64,000 nt of DNA from Pseudoneobacillus rhizosphaerae. GTDB lineage: Bacteria; Bacillota; Bacilli; Bacillales; Cytobacillaceae. The notes beneath the pieces were generated by a model. That model did not search any database. It saw nothing but the letters and a program-made list of their open reading frames with translations, and was not told the origin of the DNA. This document shows positions 26,048 through 33,784 of the stretch, piece by piece; position 1 is the first letter of the stretch, and the number at the start of each line of letters is the position of its first letter. The translations under genes were made by a program, and so were the position numbers. The stretch lies in NCBI RefSeq assembly GCF_917563885.1, contig NZ_CAKJTG010000001.1:124001-188000 (forward strand), in the 5' to 3' direction.

Positions 26048-26827
26048 TTACTTCCCTCTAAAATCAGGCTTTCTTTTTTCAATAAACGCTTTCATCCCTT
26101 CCTTTTGATCCTCTGTTGAAAATAAAAGCGAAAAGTTTTTGCGTTCAAACTGCATGCCTTCATATAATGAATGATCGACTGCTTTTAGCACGGCTTCTTT
26201 AATGTAGCGAATGGATATAGGCGGTTGTTTTGCAAGAGTAAGCGCATACTTTATTACTTCTTCCATGAGCACTTCTTTTGAAACTAGTTTGTTGACGATT
26301 CCGAATTGGGCAGCTTCCTTAGCGGTAATTCTTGCCCCTGTAAACAGCCATTCCATTGCCTTCGTTTTTCCCACGAGCTTTGTTAATCGTTGAGTTCCAC
26401 CTGCACCAGGCATGATGCCAAGATTCACTTCAGGAAAGCCAAATTCAGCATCATCTGCCGCCCATAATAGGTCGCAGCATAAAGCTAATTCAAATGCACC
26501 ACCAAGTGCAAAACCATGAACTACCCCGATAATTGGCTTTTTAATCCAGGCGATTCGATCCCAGTCAGTGAATTGATTTAGAAGTTCTAGATCAGTAGAG
26601 TTAACGGTGGCCATTTCATCAATATCAGCACCAGCGGCAAAAGCACGCCCCGCTCCACTTAAGAGGATGACATGAACGTCTGGACTTCGATCGAATTTTT
26701 CCATTGCGGTTAAGATTTCTGTAACCATTTGCCGATTAAGAGCGTTCAAAACATTAGGCCGATTTAATTGGATATGGGCTAATGGGCCTTCAATACTGGT
26801 TAAAATATATTGGAACGTGTTACTCAT
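26048..26827 (-). CDS. Enoyl-CoA hydratase (crotonase family)
   Basis: A 259-residue crotonase with AFAAGADIDEMA (about 61-72) and FALGGAFELALCCDLLWAADD. Both catalytic glutamates are present: FPEVNLGIMPGAGGTQRL (about 132-149) and TKAMEWLF (about 156-163). It overlaps the EthD-protein gene by 8 bases and precedes paaG. It may be the PaaF hydratase or replace the missing PaaZ hydratase activity; since PaaZ's hydratase domain is of a different (MaoC) fold, the second idea needs testing. Confidence 0.88.
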   Translation of the reverse strand: MSNTFQYILTSIEGPLAHIQLNRPNVLNALNRQMVTEILTAMEKFDRSPDVHVILLSGAGRAFAAGADIDEMATVNSTDLELLNQFTDWDRIAWIKKPIIGVVHGFALGGAFELALCCDLLWAADDAEFGFPEVNLGIMPGAGGTQRLTKLVGKTKAMEWLFTGARITAKEAAQFGIVNKLVSKEVLMEEVIKYALTLAKQPPISIRYIKEAVLKAVDHSLYEGMQFERKNFSLLFSTEDQKEGMKAFIEKRKPDFRGK

Positions 26828-27128
26828 TTACTTCCTCGCCGATCATAAGGGTAATAATTTCACCTGCAAACGACATTGCATCTTTTCCAGATGCCTTAGC
26901 TTCAGGTGTTTTCATGGCTGCTTTAAACGATTCCATATCGTCATAGTACATTTCACACATTAAATAGTACTTTCCTTCTCCACCCATAGGACTTCCGATA
27001 ACCTTAGTCACTTCCATTTTACGTAAGCCTGGAATTTTTGCAGTTAATGGAGCATGAACTTCATAGTAATGTTTGTCGAAAGCCTCTTTATTTTCAGGGT
27101 GTTTGTATAAGGCGATCATTTTAATCAT
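26820..27128 (-). CDS. EthD family protein
   Basis: A 102-residue ferredoxin-like alpha/beta-barrel protein of the EthD family. The start at 27128 (MIKMIALYKHPENKEAF) follows AGGAGATGAAGAG; an ATG seven codons upstream has no ribosome binding site. HYYEVHAPLTAKIPGLRKMEV (about 20-40) is the EthD signature. EthD proteins occur in degradation operons with oxygenases, and some relatives isomerise or dimerise reactive ring products. Related genes are often found in Bacillus paa clusters. Its exact step is unknown. Confidence 0.85.
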   Translation of the reverse strand: MIKMIALYKHPENKEAFDKHYYEVHAPLTAKIPGLRKMEVTKVIGSPMGGEGKYYLMCEMYYDDMESFKAAMKTPEAKASGKDAMSFAGEIITLMIGEEVNE

Positions 27129-27204
27129 CTCTTCATCTCCTAGATTCATTTTTTAATAGATTATTTTGTAAGCGATTTATTTATATGCATCCGGACATCA
27201 TTTA

Positions 27205-27720
27205 TTACAGGTTAGCCATGGGTTTCATGGCCTCAAAAGGATTCTTGCAGCTTCGGCAGTATAAAATGCTACGGCATGCCGTAGGTCCAAATAGATTTTC
27301 TAGTGTGGTATAGATAGACCCACAATAAGGGCAATCGACCTGCCATTCCCCTGTTTCGGTTATGAATTGGGGTGGTGGGGCAATTCCGAATTCTAGCAGT
27401 TGTTTCCGTCCATTTTCGGTAATTCGGTCTGATGTCCATGGAGGGCTTAATAGAAACTCAACGTTAACCTCTGTTAAGTCTTTAAAATTTTCAAAAGCCT
27501 TACATACATTTGCTTTTATGATTTCAAGGGCCGGGCAGCCTAGAAAGGTTGGTAATAAATAGACTGTTAACTTTGGCAAGTCGATTTCTATTTTTTCTAA
27601 CATCCCTAGCTCAATGATTGAAACGGTAGAGATTTCAGGGTCTTTTACCGATTGAAGCGCTTCCAAAATTTTGGTTTCAAGCAATGAATTGGACATTCCT
27701 GCACCAACTTTCTTTACCAT
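27205..27720 (-). CDS. paaD: Phenylacetyl-CoA 1,2-epoxidase subunit PaaD
   Basis: A 171-residue maturation factor for the PaaABC epoxidase. The N-terminal two thirds are a MIP18/DUF59 domain (VKDPEISTVSIIELGMLEKIEI, about 25-46; FLGCPALEII, about 57-66). The C-terminus is the PaaD-specific zinc ribbon, CPYCGS about 135-140 and CRSILYCRSCKNP about 150-162. The ATG at 27720 overlaps the paaC stop in ATGGTAA; an alternative start eight codons later (MSNSLLETK) is possible. It carries all the cysteines expected of a functional PaaD. Confidence 0.93.
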   Translation of the reverse strand: MVKKVGAGMSNSLLETKILEALQSVKDPEISTVSIIELGMLEKIEIDLPKLTVYLLPTFLGCPALEIIKANVCKAFENFKDLTEVNVEFLLSPPWTSDRITENGRKQLLEFGIAPPPQFITETGEWQVDCPYCGSIYTTLENLFGPTACRSILYCRSCKNPFEAMKPMANL

Positions 27721-28535
27721 ATGGCCGAAGGGTCAAGTTCATATACTTCCTTCAAAGTGGATAGTGCATCTTCTAAATCCTTCGTATGCTCACCAGCGCG
27801 ACCATTTCCGCTTTTCATAGCAAAAGGAGGTAGGGTCACTTTCAATTCATCTAAAATAGGATTCATTAAACGTAGCCATTGTTGCTTTAGGCTATGCTCA
27901 CTTTCAATAAACCCTGATTCGACCATTTCTTTTTCACAAAGGCCGAGATTAAACACACCATCCATATCCTCTGCAACCTTTTCTATCGCAGCGATCATCC
28001 TTGTTCGTGCTTCCCCACCCGCTTTTAGCAGCTGAGTGAACCAAGTCTTCCAATGGAGGATATGGTAATAGAGTTCTAGATTTACTTTTACAGCCGCTTC
28101 TGCCAAAGGTTTGTAGCTCCCTTTTTTAAGAGCATCCATTTTCACCTTTTTAGCTGTAACATAAAAGTAATTTCTGACTACCGTAAAAGCCCAGTCATAC
28201 CGTGGTTCAACTAAGTAATGTCCTGGCCCGTTTACTTTTTCTAATAAAATAGCATTTCGTCTTTCGGTTAAGGGGCGACTATGAGCTAAATCATTAGCAT
28301 TGATTGCAACAACACCTTCTAATAGCTGATAGAACATCGTCGCATGACCCATGGTATCTTGACTGATAGAAGAAAAGGCGACATCTTCTTCAATAAATGG
28401 CGCTAATCCAAGCCATTCGGAACCGCGATAAGCTAGTATAAAATCGTCATCAGCCAATTGGAAAAGTAACTCATGTAGGGCATTCGGACTGTTCTTGCTA
28501 TCAGAAGGGTTTATTTCGTTAGTCGTGTTGGTCAT
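27714..28535 (-). CDS. paaC: Phenylacetyl-CoA 1,2-epoxidase subunit PaaC
   Basis: Structural subunit that forms the heterodimer core with PaaA. All-helical ferritin-like fold, about 273 residues from the ATG at 28535 (MTNTTNEINPSDSK), which is preceded by GGGGAGGG at a slightly long spacing; an ATG 13 codons upstream is the alternative. Family stretches LLFQLADDDFILAYRGSEWLGLAP (near 23-46) and YYHILHWKTWFTQLL are clear. It overlaps paaB by 17 bases and paaD by 7 bases, so the set is tightly coupled. Confidence 0.92.
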   Translation of the reverse strand: MTNTTNEINPSDSKNSPNALHELLFQLADDDFILAYRGSEWLGLAPFIEEDVAFSSISQDTMGHATMFYQLLEGVVAINANDLAHSRPLTERRNAILLEKVNGPGHYLVEPRYDWAFTVVRNYFYVTAKKVKMDALKKGSYKPLAEAAVKVNLELYYHILHWKTWFTQLLKAGGEARTRMIAAIEKVAEDMDGVFNLGLCEKEMVESGFIESEHSLKQQWLRLMNPILDELKVTLPPFAMKSGNGRAGEHTKDLEDALSTLKEVYELDPSAIW

Positions 28536-28878
28536 GATTTCGCTTCCCTCCCCAAGACATAATTTCTTTTTCATCTAACATCCCTTGCTCATAATGACGC
28601 CACTTCTTTTTTAAATAGCCATAGCCTTTTGTGTTTCGATAATCCTTGTTGTCAAGACGATATAAGGATTCTTTCTCTTCTCTAGTCATTTTTCGGATAT
28701 TAGACCGTTTGACTACCCAAATGTCCGCTACAGGTTCGCGGCGCATAAAATTTTCTTGAGCCATTACCAATGCCATCTCTTCATTTGGCGCTAGTAATGA
28801 AAACTGATATTGCATAGGAGCTGTATCGGATCTTTTGCTAAATACTTCAAATTCCTGATAGAAGCCTTCACTTCCCAT
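28519..28878 (-). CDS. paaB: Phenylacetyl-CoA 1,2-epoxidase subunit PaaB
   Basis: Small subunit (119 residues) that links PaaAC units. It begins with EFEVFSKRSDTAPMQYQFSLLAPNEEMALVMAQENFMRREP (about 8-48), which is the PaaB core, followed by VADIWVVKRSNIRKM. The C-terminal third is basic and longer than in Escherichia coli (DNKDYRNTKGYGYLKKKWRHYEQ), typical of the Bacillus form. It starts 22 bases after paaA. Confidence 0.93.
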   Translation of the reverse strand: MGSEGFYQEFEVFSKRSDTAPMQYQFSLLAPNEEMALVMAQENFMRREPVADIWVVKRSNIRKMTREEKESLYRLDNKDYRNTKGYGYLKKKWRHYEQGMLDEKEIMSWGGKRNHDQHD

Positions 28879-28900
28879 AGACCTTACTCCTTTCGTGTGT

Positions 28901-29863
28901 TTACGAGATTTCTTTGCTTAGGGCATCACGAACCCATTCGTTCGTTTCATATGAAATTTTACGGAGACGTAAGCGATCCTTCGATTTTGGGCCATTATTT
29001 TTGATGATTTCTTTAAATTGACTCCAGTCAGGCTGTTGATAGATCCACTTTTGTTGATCCGTATCAAAGTACATCGTGTCATCAGGCAGCTTCAATCCAA
29101 GTGAAAGCATTCTAGGAATATATTTGGTGAAAAAATCCTGGCGAAGCTCTTCGTTTGTTTTTGTACGAATACCGTATTTAATCGTGATATCTTGTTTAGA
29201 GGTACCCGTCGTTGAGGCGTCACTTGGACCGAAAAACATTAAAAGGGCATCCCACCAGCGATTGATGGAATCTTGAATCATAGCTCTTTGTTCAGGAGTG
29301 CCCTCCGCAAGTGCCATAATGATAGATTCACCATGTTGAGCATGAAAGACTTCTTCCGCGCAAATCCGTTTCAAGGCTCTTGCGTAGGGACCGTACGATG
29401 CATCTAACATATTGGTTTGGGAGATGATGGCTGCTCCATCCACTAACCAACCGATTAAACCAGCATCACCCCATGTTGGAGCTTCCATATGAAAAACATT
29501 ATGAAACTTTAAATCTCCTGAAAATAAATCTTCCATTATATTTTCACGGTTTTTCCCATAGGGCTTCATTAAATCTTCAGCCACTCGAAGAAGTAATTGT
29601 CCATGCCCCATTTCGTCTTGCACTTTTGCCATAATGCCAAGCTTTCTTCTTAAGGTTGGAGCCTTTGGTACCCATTCTTTTTCTGGGAGAGCCCCCATAA
29701 TTTCACTAATTCCATGCATCGAAATTAATTTGATTAGAGTTTTGCGATACTCCTCTGGCATCCAATCATCCGCTTCAATCTTTTCTCCTGCTTGAATTCG
29801 TTCGATAAATCTTTGATATTGACCATCATCAGTTATCTGCTGAGAAGAAACCTTTTCATTCAA
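28901..29863 (-). CDS. paaA: Phenylacetyl-CoA 1,2-epoxidase catalytic subunit PaaA
   Basis: Catalytic diiron monooxygenase subunit that inserts one oxygen into the ring of phenylacetyl-CoA. Length 320 residues. The carboxylate-bridged diiron ligands lie in KVQDEMGHGQLLLRVAED (about 81-98, E-x-x-H) and CAEEVFHAQHGESI (about 168-181, E-x-x-H). It is the first gene of the paa cluster; the promoter and PaaX target should be in the 379-base gap upstream. The reductase subunit PaaE that normally feeds electrons to it is not encoded in the window. Confidence 0.95.
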   Translation of the reverse strand: MNEKVSSQQITDDGQYQRFIERIQAGEKIEADDWMPEEYRKTLIKLISMHGISEIMGALPEKEWVPKAPTLRRKLGIMAKVQDEMGHGQLLLRVAEDLMKPYGKNRENIMEDLFSGDLKFHNVFHMEAPTWGDAGLIGWLVDGAAIISQTNMLDASYGPYARALKRICAEEVFHAQHGESIIMALAEGTPEQRAMIQDSINRWWDALLMFFGPSDASTTGTSKQDITIKYGIRTKTNEELRQDFFTKYIPRMLSLGLKLPDDTMYFDTDQQKWIYQQPDWSQFKEIIKNNGPKSKDRLRLRKISYETNEWVRDALSKEIS

Positions 29864-29917
29864 ACCTCTCCACCTCCAATGAATTGTCCATAACTATTTT
29901 ATTAATATCCATCCTTT

Positions 29918-29959
29918 TATATAACGTTTATTTATCGTAATGCTTATATAGTGTTATAT
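29918..29959. promoter_or_regulatory. Candidate operator upstream of paaA
   Basis: Inverted arms ATATAAC (29919-29925) and GTTATAT (29953-29959) are separated by 27 bases, 55 bases upstream of the paaA start. A widely spaced inverted repeat is how PaaX boxes look in Escherichia coli, but the motif itself differs. The rest of the 379-base gap holds the A/T-rich promoter region, a palindromic repeat copy and an FNR-like site for the divergent gene. Confidence 0.3.
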
Positions 29960-30030
29960 GTTTATTTTAACACAAATGTAACGCGCGCATAGTGAAAAGT
30001 CAATATACTTTCAGAAAATTTACATTATTT

Positions 30031-30080
30031 TACCGCTTTAAAGTGTGTGGGGACAGTCCCTCGATGCTTTAAAGTGGTAA
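30031..30080. repeat. Interspersed GGGGACAGTCCC palindrome, copy 4
   Basis: Outer arms TACCGCTTTAAAG (30031-30043) and CTTTAAAGTGGTA (30067-30079) surround TGGGGACAGTCCCT. It lies between the divergent paaA and the CuA-subunit gene, the only copy placed in a divergent promoter region. Confidence 0.75.
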
Positions 30081-30132
30081 ATCGTTCGGTGTCTTCGTGT
30101 CTTTCTTCCTTTAGCACTGTTTTAATACACTT

Positions 30133-30148
30133 TATGATTTAAATCACG
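30133..30148. promoter_or_regulatory. CRP/FNR-type operator upstream of the NO reductase-like operon
   Basis: TATGA-TTTAAA-TCACG matches the Bacillus Fnr consensus TGTGA-N6-TCACA at 8 of 10 fixed positions, with a perfect TGATTTAAATCA core. It lies 95 bases upstream of the chosen start at 30243. Two similar boxes precede nirK. Confidence 0.5.
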
Positions 30149-30242
30149 GTAATTGTGTTTTGTTAGGAGTAAAATGGTAAAGAAATTTCCCATAGGTTGG
30201 GGGACCTTGGAAATTTTAGAAGTTACGGTTGGAGGGGATAAA

Positions 30243-30779
30243 ATGTATCAACAAATTGCTTGGACTGTCACGTTATTTTTGGTTTTTCTTATCGCATTGG
30301 CATTTTCCTTTGTGTATGGCGAATCTAAACGTTTAAATGAGTACGGTCCTATCCAGAAAAAAGGCTACAAAATTAGAAAATATTATTTTATTGGGATCTT
30401 AGCAGTAATGGCAATTATATCAGCTGTTACACTTACTAGACTTCCCTATCACCACGAAGCTGCTGCCGAAGATTATAAATCGGTAGATGTGGAAGGTATT
30501 CAATTTGCTTGGAACATGAGTGAAGACAAATTTGTTGTAGGTGAACCGATAGAATTTCGAGTTACGAGCACGGATGTGACTCATGGTTTTGGCTTATACG
30601 ATGAGAATTTGCAGTTGATTGCTCAAACTCAGGCAATGCCAGGGTACACGAATTCTGTTTATCACACATTTGATAAACCAGGAAAATATCAAATTCTTTG
30701 TATGGAATATTGTAGTGTTGGTCACCACATTATGGTGAAAGAGATTATCGTAACAGACAGCGAAAGGGGTAATGAATAA
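30243..30779 (+). CDS. CuA-containing subunit II of a heme-copper NO reductase/oxidase
   Basis: Membrane-anchored electron entry subunit, 178 residues from the ATG at 30243, which follows GGAGGGG. Two hydrophobic segments (about 5-25 and 47-64) precede an extracytoplasmic cupredoxin domain. The CuA ligands are His114 (VTHGFG), then CMEYCSVGHHIM with Cys153, Glu155 (backbone), Cys157, His161 and Met164. CuA subunits accept electrons from cytochrome c. The gene overlaps the catalytic subunit gene by one base. By length and motif it resembles the small subunit II of ba3-type enzymes; see the catalytic subunit for why NO reduction is the favoured function. Confidence 0.88.
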   Translation: MYQQIAWTVTLFLVFLIALAFSFVYGESKRLNEYGPIQKKGYKIRKYYFIGILAVMAIISAVTLTRLPYHHEAAAEDYKSVDVEGIQFAWNMSEDKFVVGEPIEFRVTSTDVTHGFGLYDENLQLIAQTQAMPGYTNSVYHTFDKPGKYQILCMEYCSVGHHIMVKEIIVTDSERGNE

Positions 30780-32242
30780 TGGAATACGTGATTAAACCAT
30801 TAGCTAAAAAAGCTGTTATGTGGCATCTTATTACAACTGCTATTGTTATTTTACTTATGATGGTTTTCGGTGTAATGATGTTATTGAATCAGGGAGAACT
30901 GATTTCGATATCACCAGAATTGTTTTATAAAATTATGACTGCACACGGGATAGGTATGATTGGGATAGCTTCTCTTGGTGGTTTAGCAATCATGTGGTAT
31001 TTTCTATCTAAATACCTACCGTTAAATCCTAAAGTTTTGGTTGCGAATTTCATCATGTTTTTACTTGGTGTAGTTTCCGTATTAATTGGAATCTTTGGTT
31101 TTAACTTTTCAGACGGATGGACATTTTTATATCCATTACCATCTCAATCCGCACAATTTGGCGGGCCAGCTGGTGCTTTATTTTTCTTATCTGGAATTTT
31201 ACTTTTAGGTGTTGGCTTTTTAGTGATATATGGATATGTTGCCTACCATTTAACTCGTGTGTATGGCGGACTTCATAAATCACTTGGTTGGGATTATATT
31301 TTAGGGAAAAAAACAGGTTACGGTCCACCACCTGCCGCTGTTGCAAGTACGATGGTTGTCATCTGTAACTCAACCGCTATATTAGCTGGTGCGGTTGTCA
31401 TCATAGCTTCCATTCTTAACATATTAAATCCTGCCATTGTTATAGACCCTTTATTGGCGAAGCACTTAACTTATGCTTTTGGTCATATCTTTGCAAACTG
31501 TACTATTTATATGGCGGTCATTGCCGTTTATGAAGGTCTATCAAAAGCAACCAATCGTCCTTGGAAATCGAATAAAGTCTTTTTTATAGCATGGAATTTC
31601 TCTACTATATTTACATTAATGATCTATACACATCACTTACTGATGGATTTTGCTGTACCAAAATGGATGTTAATCGTTGGACAAGTATTCTCCTATGCGA
31701 ATGGTTTACCAGTAATGGTAGTTACAGCCTACGGGGCATTATTGATTGTTTATCGTTCAGGGATTAAGTGGAAATTCTGGTCCTTACTCTTCTTCTTATC
31801 AATGTTTGGTTGGCTATCAGGGGCGATTCCTGCTATTATCGATGCTACCATTGTCGTAAATCATATTATGCATAACACGAAATGGGTACCTGGGCATTTC
31901 CATATGTACATGGGAATGGGTGTTATTACGATGATTTTTGGATTTATGTCCTACTTCAATCATCAAGAAGGAAAAGTAAAAGAAAACAGTTGGGATTTGT
32001 TTAGTATCGTTTTATATTTTACGTTCTTCCTCGGATTATGTGGTTCATTCTTATACGCAGGAAGAATAAGCGTTCCACGACGTTGGGCTGAACATTTACC
32101 TGAATGGGTATTTTCAGACCAAATAGGAGCATTTTGTGGAGTTCTGATTATTTGTGCAAGTCTTATTTTCACAATCAGATTCTTCATGGGAATCAAAAGC
32201 GCTGGTTCTCAAGAAAATTCAGATTTAACCAAAATTGCTTAA
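30779..32242 (+). CDS. Heme-copper catalytic subunit, probably CuA-type nitric oxide reductase (ba3/B-family related)
   Basis: Twelve-helix heme-copper superfamily subunit, 487 residues. Heme and copper ligands are in place: His56 (TAHGIGM), His236 (FGHIFAN), His285-His286 (THHLLMD), and His373 and His375 (PGHFHMYMGMG). Oxygen reductases of the A and B families have GHPxVY, where the Tyr four residues after the copper ligand is cross-linked and essential. Here that position is Asn240 and the Pro is Ile. Loss of this Tyr is the hallmark of NO reductases. Bacillus azotoformans has a CuA-dependent NO reductase related to ba3 oxidases. nirK in the same window and FNR-like boxes before both support this. 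A standard annotation would be cytochrome c oxidase subunit I. Confidence 0.8.
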   Translation: MEYVIKPLAKKAVMWHLITTAIVILLMMVFGVMMLLNQGELISISPELFYKIMTAHGIGMIGIASLGGLAIMWYFLSKYLPLNPKVLVANFIMFLLGVVSVLIGIFGFNFSDGWTFLYPLPSQSAQFGGPAGALFFLSGILLLGVGFLVIYGYVAYHLTRVYGGLHKSLGWDYILGKKTGYGPPPAAVASTMVVICNSTAILAGAVVIIASILNILNPAIVIDPLLAKHLTYAFGHIFANCTIYMAVIAVYEGLSKATNRPWKSNKVFFIAWNFSTIFTLMIYTHHLLMDFAVPKWMLIVGQVFSYANGLPVMVVTAYGALLIVYRSGIKWKFWSLLFFLSMFGWLSGAIPAIIDATIVVNHIMHNTKWVPGHFHMYMGMGVITMIFGFMSYFNHQEGKVKENSWDLFSIVLYFTFFLGLCGSFLYAGRISVPRRWAEHLPEWVFSDQIGAFCGVLIICASLIFTIRFFMGIKSAGSQENSDLTKIA

Positions 32243-32247
32243 CGCGT

Positions 32248-32280
32248 TAAAGCGGCGGGGGACAGTCCCCCGCCGCTTTA
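32248..32280. repeat. Interspersed GGGGACAGTCCCC palindrome, copy 5
   Basis: Perfect 16-bp arms TAAAGCGGCGGGGGAC (32248-32263) and its complement (32265-32280) around central A 32264. It begins 6 bases after the stop of the heme-copper subunit gene. This is the strongest GC-rich copy. Confidence 0.82.
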
Positions 32281-32364
32281 CTGTCTTAAAGAAAAACAGG
32301 CAGGAATATTATTCTTCTTTGAAGAAATAGTATAATGAGTGAATTAACAAAGGAGGATTTTTAG

Positions 32365-33738
32365 GTGGATCAATCAATTATTACATACCTTACCGAAAAC
32401 AGAGAAAAGCATTTAGCTGAGTTAAAGGATTTTTTAGCAATTCCAAGTATTAGCTCCCTTCCAGAGCATAAAGAAGATGTTCAAAAAGCTGCGAATTGGG
32501 TAGCTACCGCTCTTGAACAAATTGGCATGGAAAATATTAAAGTGCATCCAACTAAAGGTCATCCTGTGGTGTATGGTGAATGGCTAAAAGCGGAAGGTAA
32601 ACCGACTGTACTTATTTATGCGCATTATGATGTGCAGCCTGTTGATCCCTTACATTTATGGGAAAGCCCACCTTTTGAAGCGGATATTCGTGATGAAAAG
32701 CTTTATGCTCGTGGCGCGAGCGATGACAAAGGACAAGGCTTTATGCATGTAAAAGCATTACAAGCTATTCTTGAAACAACGGGTACCCTTCCAATCAATG
32801 TGAAGTTCCTCATTGAAGGCGAAGAAGAAATTGGAAGTCCTAATCTTCCGGCTTTTGTTGAGGAAAATAAAGAACTTTTATCCTCTGATATTATTGTGAT
32901 TTCGGATACCAGTATGATGGAAAGAGGAAAACCGACGATTTGTTATGGGCTACGAGGATTATGTGGTGTCCAGATTGATGTGAAAGGACCAAAAGGTGAC
33001 CTTCATTCCGGATTATACGGTGGTGCCGTTCAAAATCCAATTCATGCCCTAGTTGAAATCGTCAATTCCTTTCATAATAAAAATGGACAAATTACAGTCG
33101 AAGGCTTTTATGATCAAGTGGCAGAGTTAACTCCTGCTGAAAAAGAAGCTTATTTAGCTTTAGGGATAAAAGATGAATCTTTCATCAATCAATTAGGAGT
33201 CACAGAAATGTTTGGTGAGGATGGTTACACGACTTTAGAAAGAACCTGGGTGCGCCCAACTCTTGAAGTAAATGGCATTTATGGTGGATTCCAGGGTGAA
33301 GGGATTAAGACCGTCCTTCCTTCAGAGGCACATGCAAAAATTACTTGCCGTCTAGTTCCTGATCAAGATCCGGATACAATTGTAGAATTATTACAAGCAC
33401 ATATTAAGGCACACACTCCTTCTGGGGTTACCGTGGAAGTATCGTTGTTTGATAAAGGCGCACCTTTCGTGACTCCATTTGATCATCCTGCCATTCAAGC
33501 GGCTGGTCGAGCATACGAAAAGGTGTATAACGTTCCGACTTCCTTTACTCGAGGTGGCGGTTCGATTCCAATTGTGGCAACCTTTGATCAAATTTTAGAA
33601 AAGCCCGTTGTGCTAATGGGCTTTGGTTTACCAGATGAAAACTTCCATGCACCAAATGAACATTTTCATTTAGAAAACTTTGATAAAGGTATGGAAACAT
33701 TGTGTCACTATTGGTTTGAGTTAGAAGATTCGTTATAA
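32365..33738 (+). CDS. M20 family dipeptidase / metallo-hydrolase
   Basis: Cytoplasmic zinc peptidase of 457 residues. The start is GTG at 32365 after AAAGGAGGA. Metal ligand motifs: YAHYDVQP (about 90-97, His and Asp), ARGASDDKGQ (about 114-123), EGEEEIGSPN (about 150-159, catalytic Glu and metal Glu), and the C-terminal HAPNEHFHLENF (His ligand). The domain order, catalytic with an inserted lid domain (about 200-350), is that of CNDP/DapE-like dipeptidases. It probably cleaves a dipeptide or similar amide. It is monocistronic, with a terminator at its end. Confidence 0.92.
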   Translation: MDQSIITYLTENREKHLAELKDFLAIPSISSLPEHKEDVQKAANWVATALEQIGMENIKVHPTKGHPVVYGEWLKAEGKPTVLIYAHYDVQPVDPLHLWESPPFEADIRDEKLYARGASDDKGQGFMHVKALQAILETTGTLPINVKFLIEGEEEIGSPNLPAFVEENKELLSSDIIVISDTSMMERGKPTICYGLRGLCGVQIDVKGPKGDLHSGLYGGAVQNPIHALVEIVNSFHNKNGQITVEGFYDQVAELTPAEKEAYLALGIKDESFINQLGVTEMFGEDGYTTLERTWVRPTLEVNGIYGGFQGEGIKTVLPSEAHAKITCRLVPDQDPDTIVELLQAHIKAHTPSGVTVEVSLFDKGAPFVTPFDHPAIQAAGRAYEKVYNVPTSFTRGGGSIPIVATFDQILEKPVVLMGFGLPDENFHAPNEHFHLENFDKGMETLCHYWFELEDSL

Positions 33739-33745
33739 TCCTAAT

Positions 33746-33782
33746 AAAAAGGGCTGATTCGAATAGGAATCAGCCTTTTTTT
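33746..33782. terminator. Bidirectional intrinsic terminator
   Basis: GGCTGATTC (33752-33760) pairs with GAATCAGCC (33767-33775), with an A-run before and a T-run after. It serves both the peptidase gene and the converging oxidoreductase gene. Confidence 0.88.
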
Positions 33783-33784
33783 AC

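Noticed and set aside
29960-30000. cre site upstream of paaA (TGTAACGCGCGCA)
   Set aside because: The central CG is shifted by one base relative to the cre consensus.
30779-32242. Standard cytochrome c oxidase subunit I
   Set aside because: The active-site Tyr of the GHPxVY motif is Asn, which argues against an ordinary oxygen reductase; kept only as the fallback annotation.
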